From: Henricia sp. BOLD:AAB3569
Lineage: Eukaryota > Echinodermata > Asteroidea > Spinulosida > Echinasteridae
NCBI GenBank assembly: GCA_037783545.1
Contig: JBBELK010000525.1
Coordinates: 1,302,001-1,366,000, forward strand
Length of the DNA: 64,000 nucleotides
Reading direction: 5' to 3'
In this document: piece by piece, positions 1 through 11,500 of the stretch
Position numbering within the stretch: the stretch's first letter is position 1
Layout of the letters: each line of letters begins with the position of its first letter
Program-made: the position numbers and the translations under genes
The notes under the pieces: model-generated
Seen by the model: the letters and a program-made list of their open reading frames with translations, nothing else
Databases searched by the model: none
Told to the model about the DNA's origin: nothing

Positions 1-278
1 GTTTCATACCTGTATAAATAGTCTCTCTTTTGTCAATAACTTGTAAATATTGGGGGGAAATCAGTTGAATTTGGTGCAGTTCTGCAGTAACAAACTTTTA
101 TACGGCTGGAAATACAACTAACTTACAAGACCACGTGACTTTTCGGAACAAAAATTTGGTTCCGAAAAGTCACGTGACCTTGAATTTTTCAAAAGTACTC
201 AAAAACGGCCAAATTTGACGGCGTCCTTTCATGATATATCTAATTTACTCTCGAAGGCGCTTCAGAACATTATGTATG
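1..278. repeat. Partial copy of the 2.3-kb fold-back element, right-arm portion
   Basis: The first 278 bases repeat, in direct orientation, the sequence at about 5114-5365, and are the reverse complement of about 3116-3398. The copy breaks off at about 278, where unrelated sequence begins, so it lacks the last ~45 bases of the element end seen at 5411. Its left part, if any, lies before the window. It is probably a truncated member of the family described at 3071-5411. Confidence 0.8.
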
Positions 279-512
279 GGTCATGCAAATCATCGATATA
301 TATACAATGTATAATCATTGGATGAAGTATGCAATAGACTGTGACGTCAGTTGCCTTGGTAACTGGGTCTAAACATTCGCTGGTAATCTGAAACTTCTAT
401 TGGTGAAGCGCAGTGAATCAGTTCACTGGTTTTAGTGTAGACCTAGTAACCTTGGCAACACACAAACGGTGACGTTTTCAATTCAGTAGTCTATAGCAGT
501 TGGCTATACGAG

Positions 513-764
513 AATTGGCCTTTTTTAAGTATGGCGGACACAATAGGAGGGCGCACTTTGCAGTTGGTATAAAATCGACTAAAATGCAAAATAACTCAGT
601 TTTTCACTTTACACTTATTAATTTTATTTATAATTCTGTCTATGTATTATAATTACAACATGTAAATCAAGTTTTTGGAAAGAAATACAATTGATAAAAA
701 AATTCATACCCAAATGAAATTGCGCCCTCTCCTTTTGTTCCGCCATACTTCTAAAAGGCTAATT
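513..764. mobile_element. Inverted-repeat element (MITE-like)
   Basis: The arm at 513-553 (AATTGGCC, then TATGGCGGAC, ending in GGGCGCA) recurs inverted at 720-764 (TGCGCCCTC, then CCGCCATA, ending in GGCTAATT). The arms are about 40 bp with a few mismatches and the middle is AT-rich. It has no coding capacity. It abuts the next inverted repeat directly. Confidence 0.65.
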
Positions 765-936
765 GAAGCCAAGCGCCGGCCGCCATTGTACCCCACAAAC
801 AATGCTTGGCCTAGACTGCTCCCCGGTCCATGCGATCGCTTGCATTCCACTTAACACATGTGGACTAGTGAAGACAGTATGACCAGTCTAGGCAAGGCAT
901 TGTATTTGGTGGGGTACAATGGCGGACGGTGGCTTC
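765..936. mobile_element. Inverted-repeat element abutting the previous one
   Basis: GAAGCC and GCCATTGTACCCCAC at the left recur inverted as GTGGGGTACAATGGC and GGCTTC at the right. The inner arms also pair (AATGC, TAGACTG against CAGTCTA, GCATT). The imperfect arms are about 60 bp. It is non-coding. Confidence 0.6.
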
Positions 937-3070
937 AATCTTAGACGCCGTTGCTACATCCAGTGATTATGTATCGATGGTGCAAAAGCCCTCGATACCA
1001 GGGCCCAACTTCACAGAGCTGTTTAACAGCCCTTTTTCCGTTAACCGAGCGTCAGGCTATTTTATAGACATCGTTAACGGTAAGCAACTGAAAATAGCAT
1101 TAACGTTAGCACAGCTTTTCTGCTACAGTAAGCACACGTTTTCAGCTAGCGCTCAAGCAACTCTGAAATTGGCCCCTGGGCGTGAAATATTTGCGGACGA
1201 ACTCGATTTCCCATGGCACGAGGTTGTAGACAAGAGATTAAAGCGGTTGATATAATTCGACAATCGGTGTGTGAGTCCAGTGCACTCAGTTTCAACCGAT
1301 AGAGTGACTGCTTCTGGTAACTTTGGCAGATCATTGTTTCGGACACAAAGTGGAGTATTCTTGGATGTGTTTTAACTCGTTTGCATTAAGGTAGGTTTAC
1401 ATATTCTGTTAATAATTATTGAGCTGGCATTGTGTACACCAATCAACACAGATATATTGTGTGTAAAAGTCTGTGGGACAGGACAGAAAAATATATTTTG
1501 AAGTATTTTTGAGATGAACAGGAATGATGTTATGATTTTCGGAAAGTTAAAGGCCATTACGTATCATTTGCAGTGACAAGAAAAACCCTACTTTATAAAG
1601 TGTATATATAGCAATGGTAACAAAAACCACATGATTTTGTGTGTAAAATATGGTACCTTTGTGAAAGAAATTACAAACTGAAGGTGGTTTCTTTTTTAAA
1701 CATTTTCTGGAGAATATCACTGCATCTGTCTATAGTTGATATCCCCCCCCCCCCCAAGGTAATAGTTTTATCTGCAATATAATGCCCTTTAAAGATAGTA
1801 AACATGATTGGTAAACTGTTAAGATAAACTGTTGAAGATACTCATGATTGAAACCAACCTGAGCAAAAACCAGCTCCGTAATTTGTCTAACTTGTGAGAA
1901 AACAGTCAAAACATGGTTTTGGGGCGAATTGAATTTGTCTCATGAGACGAAAACTAATTGTTTTACTCATTTCTGAAAGACTATATAGCACTTTAGACAA
2001 AACCATTTTAGGGGGTAGTTTTCTACGGTCATCATGTTTATTTTGTGTAAGTTAGGCGTAAATCTGTTAACATCAGTATACACAGCACCCATGCATTTTG
2101 GACCGCGTAGATGCGAACTAAAAATAAGTAGATCGTTTGCAAACGATCTAAATAATTTCTGGTATTATTTTCTGGTAAAATTATATCATTTTGAGCGGAA
2201 ACCTTTCATTGGGTATAGTTGCTATTAATTCAATCTTTACTTTCAGAACTTTTCCCTGTAAACTCGTCGGTTACTTTTTTGGGTCATTGCAAATGATACA
2301 CTGGGCCTTTAAACGAGTGCGTATAAATTGGAACGTTTCAGAGAAATTTAGAAATTATTTTGTTAAGACCTGTAGGCCCACTGTTTTTCGGATTAAGTTT
2401 TCCTATTTCCTTTAATTTGCCATTAAGTTTCAATGTTATGCTCGTGAAAAGTCGTTAAAACGTTGAACGACCTGCATTGAGTCAAAACACCTGTTGTCAT
2501 CAATGTTAAAAAACAAATCCACGACACTGCTGTCATTTCGGAGAATCAAGACATTTAAATTTACGAGTTTCCGTAAACACGGTAACAAAATAATGCAACG
2601 GAATATACATGTATCGTGCCCTTCAGTTGCATTTGAAATAAATATTACTTATTTCGGGCATAAAATATATTTGGTGTGAGCATAGCTCCATGGTGTGAGC
2701 TATGGAAATAAAATAACCAAATACGGAGTGTGTGAGGACAAAAACAGGATATGAACAGGATGTGAACCCGAGTGTGCTTGGGCGATTCAGTACCACATTT
2801 TTGGAATCGAAAGTTGACACTAAACTTGGAAAAACTTGATACAAACTACTGCCAAATTCGTTGAAATTTGTAATTTTCGCACCTACTCCACGATGATACA
2901 CGGCGGTACTAGTAAACAAGTGCAGTCCATGCGGCGGACAACTAAAATAAATCCTGAGAATGATTTATGACTCTACACAAAAATTTGCTAAAATGCAAAA
3001 CTAAGAATTACTCAAAATAATTTTGTCGCGCATTGCACGTACACGCGCATGAGACGCGAGTTAACAAATT

Positions 3071-5411
3071 AAAGGAACACACCGGCTTTGTTGGGCTATT
3101 TTGGGCTCGAAATAGACCCATACATTATTCTGCAGCGCCTTCGAAAGTAAATTAGATATATCCCAAAAAGACGCCGTCAAATTTTGCCGTTTTTGAGCAC
3201 TTTTGAAAAAAAATCAAGGTCACGTGACGTTTCGTTACCAAATTCTGGTTCCGAAAAGTCACGTGGTCTTGTGAGTTAGTTGTATTTTCAGCCGTATAAA
3301 AGTTTGTTACTGCAGAACTGCACTAAATTCAACTCTGATTTCCCCCTAATAATTATAAGTAATTGACAAAAGGGAGACTATTTATACAGGTATGAAACAA
3401 CAGGTATGTTTGTTTCGAGAGTCCGGAGAACGGGAGCGAGCGCGTGCTACGGCAAGCTACCGTGGAGTGTAGGATAATTGCCCCGCGCAGCACGGCAAAT
3501 AGCCTGAGTGCACACACATGCAGGCGTGTTGCTTCGGTGTACGTTCGTTAAGAAAAAACATGATGCCAACTTCTCAAAAGAAAACGGGAATTCCTATTCG
3601 GTCGCCCGGGCTGTCCAGTGAAATCGTGAGCAGACAATTGGAGATCATCCTGCATGAGCAGGAGAAGAGCGAATCGTTTGTGACAAAGTCGTGAGGCTCG
3701 CGCGTATAGTTGCAACGGCTGGTAAAGCGTACAACCTGTCTTTTGGTCGTTTTTTTTTTAATTTTGCACTTCTTTACGGGATATTTTGAGGATCTTTTTC
3801 ACAACGACCATCAAAAAAGTATTGTCAATGCTGCTACATTACTAAATCATGTAAACAGTAGGCCGGTGTGTACCTTTAAACCATCATTTGATGCACATGA
3901 GGAACGGTGGTTTGAGCTACTTGGGGTGCTAGTCACAAACACACCAGGTACCTCATCCATAAGCAGTTACCTGCCTCATGTGTTCATGATTTTGGGACAA
4001 AAATGTGCTAGTGAAATGTTTACAGTGTTGTCTCTGGGCCGTCAGTGTAAACACCGAACCCACAAATTGGGGGTCATAAATTAAGCATGTGTCTAAACAC
4101 CGAACCCAAACATTGGAGGGTCATAAATTAAGCATGTGTCAAGCCCAGGCATTGGCAAACTGTACTGTGGATGAGTTGACTTGGAAATCAGTAAAGAGGA
4201 ATAAAAACGACTGAAAGTGCTGGCTAATTACATGTAGCACGGACAAGAAAATTGTCCATGGAAGGCCGTTTCCGCCCAACATCCCACAACGCACCAGGAG
4301 GTTAACAGCTGCAATGCCAAACTCGCCTCAACAAACAACTTCTCTTGACCTTGTTGATCCCCTGGCACTTGTTTTCTCAAGAAACCCAAGTTCACTATCA
4401 ATAATCCATTCGGGGAAACAAGGGGAGGGCCCCTCCCCTTGTTTCCCCGAAGGGGCATAAGGGGCACAATAATGCAATCTCCCACAATAATGCAAGACCA
4501 CTATGCAGCGGCGACGTAGCTAAAGGGGTGCGTAAGTATGTGCGTGTGTATTTGCCTCCAATCGTGGACGTCCATTATTAATAAAAGCCATAATTAATTA
4601 ATATTATTAATAATACCGGCCTACTGTTTACATGATTTAGTGATGTAGCAGCATTGACAATATTTTTTTGATGGTCGTTGTGAAAAAAAGATCATCAAAA
4701 TATCCAGTAATTTACTAAAGAAGTGCAAAATTAACAAAAACGGTCAAAAGACGGGTTTTACGCTTTACCAGCCGTTGCAACTACGCGCGAGCCTCACGAC
4801 TTTGTCACAAACGATACGCTCTTCTCCTGCTCAGGATATCTCCAATTTTCTGCTCACGATTTCACTGGACAGCCCCGACGACCGAATAGGAATTTCCGTT
4901 TTCTTTTGAGGAGTTGGCATCATGTTTAGTTTTTTGTATTCACGAACGTACACCGGAGCAACACGCCTGTGTGCACTCAGGCTATTTGCCGTGCTGCACG
5001 GGGAAAATATCCTACACTCCACGGTAGCTTGCCGTAGCACGCGCTCGCTCCCGTTCTTCGGACACTCGAAACAAACAATTATGTTCGAATTTTCATACTT
5101 ATGTTTAACTTTGTTTCATACCTGTATAAATAGTCTCTCTTTTGTCAATTACTGATAAATATTGGGGGAAAATCAGAGTTGAATTTGGTGCAGTTCTGCA
5201 GTAACAAACTTTATACGGCTGAAAATACAACTAACTCACTTTGGTTCCAAAAAGTCACGTGACCTTGAATTTTTCAAAAGTGCTCAAAAACGGCAAAATT
5301 TTACGGCGTCTTTTCAGGATATATCTAATTTACTCTGCAAAGCGCTTCAGAATAATGTATGGGTCTATTTCGAGCCCAAAATAGCCCAACAAAGCCGGTG
5401 TGTTCCTTTAA
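3071..5411. mobile_element. 2.3-kb fold-back DNA element with ~780-bp arms
   Basis: The arm at 3071-3880 is present inverted at about 4613-5411. The outermost bases are TTAAAGGAACACACCGGC on the left and GCCGGTGTGTTCCTTTAA on the right, so TTAA flanks both ends, as in piggyBac-type insertions. The single-copy middle is about 3880-4613. No full transposase is visible. Each arm does carry a related short open frame that starts Met-Met-Pro-Thr (3560-3694 on the plus strand, and an inverted version near 4843-4920 on the minus strand), probably a relic of an element-encoded protein. The element ends only 90 bases before the first codon of gene 1. Confidence 0.85.
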
Positions 5412-5500
5412 CAGTTGAACAAGAAAAAGGAATGAGAAGAACACCCAAAGCTGATACCGTTCTTTAAAGTTTTTCTCATGTTATTTACAGGGAAAAGACG

Positions 5501-8500
5501 ATGGGGCAGTCGGCCATTCTAAGAGCATTCATTGCAGCAATTCTGATAGCAACGGCCGTAAGCACTACCACTGACAACCCCAAGAGAAAGCGCCCTCCAG
5601 CGGTCTTGTCTAACATTTCCTTTCGCAACCTGACGGGACGTCCTCTCCTCCCCGGAGAGCTCAATGAAGGCGATGGAGACACGTTGATGTCATCACGTGA
5701 CATACAAAGGACGCTGAGTAGCCACAACGAGTACCGACGCCAAGCTAAAGCAAGTAATATGCAGTACATGGTAAGACTGACGTCTATGTCCGAATTTATT
5801 TTGATTGTCTGACTTGCCTGGCCCCCTGGTCGTCTTAGCAACAGTTTTAGCGTCCCGCTGTTTGTTTTTGAGACTGTTTGTATGATATATGTTTGTGTGT
5901 GGTGTCTTCTTTGCACTGCTAATCGGACTTGGGACGTCAACTGACTGACGTCACGCCCCAAAGAAAAAGTCGTACATCCACACAGTGAACGCATTTAAAG
6001 GAGCGTACAAGTCCAGATTACATTTTTGAGCCCCCAGTTTTTCCCATAGGTGTTAAGATTTTGATACCATATAATTTGTCATACATATTTTTCTTAATAC
6101 CGTTTTTTTTTATTTTGCACTCTTATTCCGTATATTTTCAAGGATATCGTAAAAAAAACACTGATGTTTTGTGAACTAATTTATCCGTTCCGTAAAGCAG
6201 TACAATGATTACACCAACCTTTTGGCTTCCACATCCAAATTGGAGATTGCAAATTTCCTGTTGTCTTCCTATGGATAGTATTTTTGGGAGGTATTTTATG
6301 TTAGAATGTAATCCATTTTCTAGAAATAATTGGACAAGCTCCGTTAAAGCTTTCTTCGGTTCGGGTTCGAGTTCGGTCGGGTTGTGAAAACCACGAACAT
6401 ATTTGACTGACTTTTGCGTCGCGACATATTTTTGACCTTGTTCCATATTATGTTTCCATGCTTTCGTTTAAGAGCCGATGAACTCTGATTCATGCCGTTC
6501 GGGGTCGCGAACGAGTACCTCGTGTCACCCGACCACCCGAACTCGGCCTAAATTTGATCCTTTTGTGTGACCTGTAATATAGACCTGGGATGCCACACTA
6601 GCCACGATGTCCCAGCGTTGGGCCGAACGATGTGTATTCGATCACGGCTTCGGTGAAAACATCTCACCTCACGAATCGATAGGACAGAATCTGTGGCTGA
6701 GGACTGGCGAACGGGACAAGCCGTTGTCAGGCGTTGCTGCAACAGACGACTGGCATGATGAGATCCAGTTCTACAACTACGAGAGTGATTACTGCTCCGA
6801 TGTCTGTGGACACTACACACAGGTAACGTGTGTCACTCTTAAACTGTTATAGTCCCACCACAAGGCATGGCAAATTTTGGTAGGGGTGGGGAAAGGGATC
6901 GGAAAGGGCACTAATACGAACAAGAACACTTTCGTGAATAAACAAATATACATACATCCTCTTTATGGTTACATCGGAATTCAATGACAACCAGTAATAT
7001 TAACTGATGTTGTCACGTGGTGTGTACAGGTGGTGTGGGCAGAGACTGACAAGGTTGGCTGTGGATTGGCGTTCTGTGGTTATATCAGCGGCTACCGAAA
7101 TGCCTGGAACATCGTCTGCAACTATGGCTCTGCGTAAGTATAGCTAACCACGCTGTGTGCTGACCGTGCGCCGGCCGTGTGCCGGCAGAGTGCCGGCAGT
7201 GTGCCGGCAGTGTATCGGCAGTGGGCAGGCATTGGGCCGGCTGTGTGACGACCGTGGGCCGGCCGTGTGCCGGCAACGTGCTGTGTGTATCGGCAGTGTG
7301 TGTGTGTGGGCATTGCGGTCGCATGCACAATTTGCGGGAAAAAGTGATGGATTGTGGACTTGCACTCGTTCGCTCAAGTCAACAGTCATGTTGTCCAAAC
7401 TTGGGAAAAGGGGTTAGGGTGGGGGTGGAGGGTTAAAAAAAAAGGTTAGGGTTCAGGAGTAAAGTTTAGAAACATGGATTAGGAAAAAATTGGGGTGGAT
7501 GAGGAAAGAATTTGGTGAAAACAACGATTTTCCGACCAAAATAGTTTGGCCTCATGTCCACAGTGCGTACGTAATGTACACATTTGTGTGTCGGCAGTGT
7601 GCCGGCACACTGTCGGTACAATAAGAAAGTTCACCATTGTGCTGGTAAATCTTGAGAAACTTTAGTCATATATTGTGGTTTCAGCTTAATTTGTTTACCT
7701 TTTTGTAGTGGCAATTTCCAAGGCGTGCGGCCGTACAAGACAGGACCCGTCTGTACCGACTGCGCATTGTCTGTTCCATTTTGCTACAATGGTCTTTGTC
7801 GTAAGTAAACTCGGTTTATTTTATTGAAAAAAAGGTGTTATATTTTGAATAATCACAATAACTCAAGGTTATTTCCTGATAGATAATTCAAAATTTGAAT
7901 TTTCTCTTCTCTTTTTGCAGGTCTTTGTAACATAGAAGAGGCAGGGTGTTGTAAGTATTAACCTTTACGCAAATTAATGCAGATTTATGCAAAATGTGAC
8001 GTTAATTTCGACACTAAAATTACTTTCAGTGTGAAATAGGGCCTATTCTATATCAAACACATGGCATTATTAAATATATATTTTATTTGTTGTGCATTGT
8101 TCGTTAAAGGTTTTGTGAGGTGAAAATTATCACCCAGCTGTTTTTATACAGAAATCAAAGGATCAAAGTGTTGCAGACAAAGGGGCAAACTCAAATTTGT
8201 TTTCATTTCAGAAAGAAGTGACATTTTCTCTACTTCAAAAATGTCTTGTCAGGCGAGGGCGCTGTTTGTTGCTGGTCATGGAGGGAACCCACAGTGGAAA
8301 AACAAAGAAAGGATATTACATTTCAAACAGTAGCAGTAGCCCACTGATCCATTTTTGACCCAAACAAACTTGTTAGGGTTGTTGCAAATGACATACTAAA
8401 CAAACTCAGCAAACTTATATAGTTCATGATATCAAGAAGCCACTGAAAATGACATTAACTTTTGTACACAAGTCTATGGAGAATTCCTCTGTTTTTCCTG

Positions 8501-11500
8501 AGATGACATCACGGCTTTGCTCATGAATATGGAAATTCTCATTAACATAAAAATAGAAAACGTGCAATTACACCAAAACGCAACTATCAAATTCTCTGAA
8601 ATTGACCGAAATGTGTAAAACACATCCTCTACTATTATTTTATGTAATAAAAACCCTATTTCACACGTCCTTTAAATTTCAGCTTGCCCGCTCGCGTGCC
8701 AGAATTGCGGAGTTTTGAACAAGGACAAATGCTACTGCGATTGTCCAAACGGATTTCACGGGGCTCAATGCGCCGGTAAGTGTGCAAGTATATAGACTAT
8801 AATATAGCACGTCCCTTGTGATGTAACTTTAAAGATTGATTACATGATTGGATGGGTATGACAAAAAACCAACCTGTGTATACGTCAACTCAGTACCTCA
8901 CGGTTCTGATAATACAATGAAAAACAGAGAGTTATTGTCAATGATGCTTACAATTCTTTATTTGCTCATCATTTATGCCACATTTCCATCCTTGGTTTCT
9001 TACTTGAGATGATTGCATGGACACCCACTACAACTGCAGGGCGAACCCGGGATGGCCCGGCCCGTCCGCTTGTTCTTGGGCCCCGAACATACCCAAGGAC
9101 TGCCCCCTCATGTGCGGGGAATGTCGTAAGTATATAACAGTGGTTTCATCTTAATATTCTTTTAAAATATATTGATAATTCCATACCGTAAGTCACATCG
9201 CAAATCACACCGCCAGTCATATCACATGTAACATCGCATATCACGTCGCAAGCCATCTGTAAAGCCGGCCGTATATACACCTTCTGCGATAGCGTTGCGA
9301 CGGACACGTACACAGAATCGTGACCACATCGCCATCTGAACGCATCGCAAAACCTGTACATCTTGTGATGCGACTGCACAACATGCGCTATCGTGATCGG
9401 ATCACGGACGAAACACAATGTGTACGGCCGGCTTAAGTCACATCCCAAGTTACATATATGTCACTCTCAAGCGATGTCACAACTCTCGATCTGTAACAAC
9501 AATTTTATTTCATTTTCATTTCTGTTTTCAGAGGCAAGGGATCCAGGCTTCACGTGTGGTAAGATTTAGTAACTAAATATAAAAAAACAAAATCCCTTTC
9601 ACACGAAAACAAAAACCCAAATCAGGTAATCTTAAATGTATTCACAGACATCGGTAGATAATGTATTTCTGTACCCATTCTTCCCCGTTAATTTGGACCA
9701 GATCCCAACCAGCCTGCCCCTGGCCCTGTCCCCGGGCCAGACAGCAACCCCACTCCAGACCGCCTCTGCAACACAGTGTTCAATTCTATTGCTATGATCA
9801 ACGGAGAACTTCACGTTGTCAAGGTATGTGACGTCATGTGACCCTGCCCATGTTTGTGATCAGGGTGTTTTGTTTTATCATACAAAACAGAAATTTAAAG
9901 TACGTATTCATGCCTGCACACAATGAACAATCTGGACATGAGGCCAAACTATTTAATGCAAGCCTCACTTTGGTGACGTTGATTTTAATATGGGAAAGGG
10001 AAGATATTAGAATCAACGTAACCAAAGCGAGGCTTGCAGAAAAAAATAGTTTGGTCCCGTTCTGAAATTGTTCATTGTGTGCATCACATGCACAATGGCA
10101 CAGGCGTTGCGCGATCACAAGAGCGCCCAGCGCGGACAGTGATTCTCAACGGGAGGGGAGATTACACGCGCTATCGCACGGTAGCGCAGACGCACTGATC
10201 GAACCCAACACATACTATGGGGAACAAGACAAAAATGGACACACCGTGATAAAAGTCTATTACCCCTGGTCATAATGTTTGTAATAGCATTCCTTAATTA
10301 GACCTTCTCGGATCCTCTGTGAGTAACTGAGTATGCAGCTGGCTACTTGATGAGCGCTCATGAGTCAATCAAACAGCACTTCACTGCCCTCCCAGGCACC
10401 CATTTGCTCCCGGGTGGAAAGAGGACATTTTATGGCAAAGTGCCTAGCCCAAGGGCACACGCATCATGGACGTCGACAGGCCTAGTTTCGATTTCATGAA
10501 AAACCAAGGTCTTAAGTTGGATGCACTGAATCACTTGTTCAAAATTAGTTTATGTAAATTATCCTTTTGAGGTATTTAGGAAACGTCGGTTACAGTGCCA
10601 TCATTTTAGTTTTGAGTTCAACTTTTAAGAATCAAAATGTGACGCCATTTGTTTACCCCATTCACTACTAGTTGACCCTTTACCTAACTACGTGTTTACA
10701 GGGTAAGGCGTTCTGGCGTTTCGACCAGCAGGGCAGACTTCTGTCCCCTTCATCCGGGGAGTTACTTAAAAGCTATCACCCTCTGGTAAAGAAAGGGGTG
10801 AAGGGACTTTACCAGATCGGAGTGGAGGGATCTCACAGAGACACCATCTCAATGATAAGGGGTAAGGATTGGCCTGAAATGTCCGTGGGTTGCAGTTTGA
10901 GTAATGACGAAAGATTATTTGTAGTTCTAAGTTTTTATTCATGTCTTTAGACATCTCAATGGCTTGGCTGCCGGAGATACTGCCTATATGTATCTGGATG
11001 CTCACGTGAAGCATCCAGATACATATAGGCAGTATCTCCGGCAGCCAAGCCAGAAACACCCGAAAGAACCCTTAGTGCGAACGAATGGTCTGGGATCTTT
11101 TAGGTGAATTAATACACAACACGGTTTTACATCCTATCCAAAGGATTAAGCAATTGGAATTACGCGCCCTGCTCAAGGGCGAAAATATGCTTCGGGTGGT
11201 TTCGAAGCCTGCAACATCAGGAAGCTTCCGCCAGCTTGCTTGCGAGTGACCTAAAACCGCTCGACCGTGGTACTGCTTGTTTTAAACTGCAAAACAAAAT
11301 GTTCATACTGTATTACTATCAGTAGATGTAGACAACACGTGAACACTTTCCACGTGTCCATTGTATTTTCTGTATCAGGTAAAAAGATTTGGCGATTTGA
11401 CAGTGCAGGCCAGAAGCTTGGAGGATGGCCTAAGAGTCTACGCCAGGATCTTGGAATGTCTCTGCGTGTCGTAGCCGCTGTGCATGACGAGCGATATGGT

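Larger units (their letters stand above)
279..3070. other. Gene-free repeat nest upstream of gene 1
   Basis: No coding exon could be supported here. The stretch holds two abutting inverted-repeat elements (513-764 and 765-936), a partial copy of the dispersed MITE carrying the 'catttgcagtgac' end (about 1555-2300), a poly-C run near 1742, and AT-rich sequence. A 108-codon open frame at 929-1255 begins with GTG, has no recognisable family and overlaps an inverted repeat, so it was not called a gene. Confidence 0.6.

Noticed and set aside
929..1255. 108-codon open frame
   Set aside because: Begins with GTG, overlaps the end of an inverted-repeat element, no family recognised and no splice-linked neighbours.
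3710..4084. 124-codon open frame in the 2.3-kb fold-back
   Set aside because: Starts on a non-ATG codon, spans from arm to unique middle, and the inverted arm does not keep the frame. No known domain.
5485..5994. 169-codon minus-strand open frame
   Set aside because: Antisense shadow of gene 1 exon 1 extended into intron 1.
7085..7398. Several His/Thr/Pro-rich open frames on both strands
   Set aside because: All three frames are open because of the 11-bp GC-rich repeat; composition is a repeat artefact.
10961..11051. miRNA precursor
   Set aside because: 42 perfect pairs with a 7-base loop and no bulges is unlike animal pre-miRNA; kept only as a hairpin.
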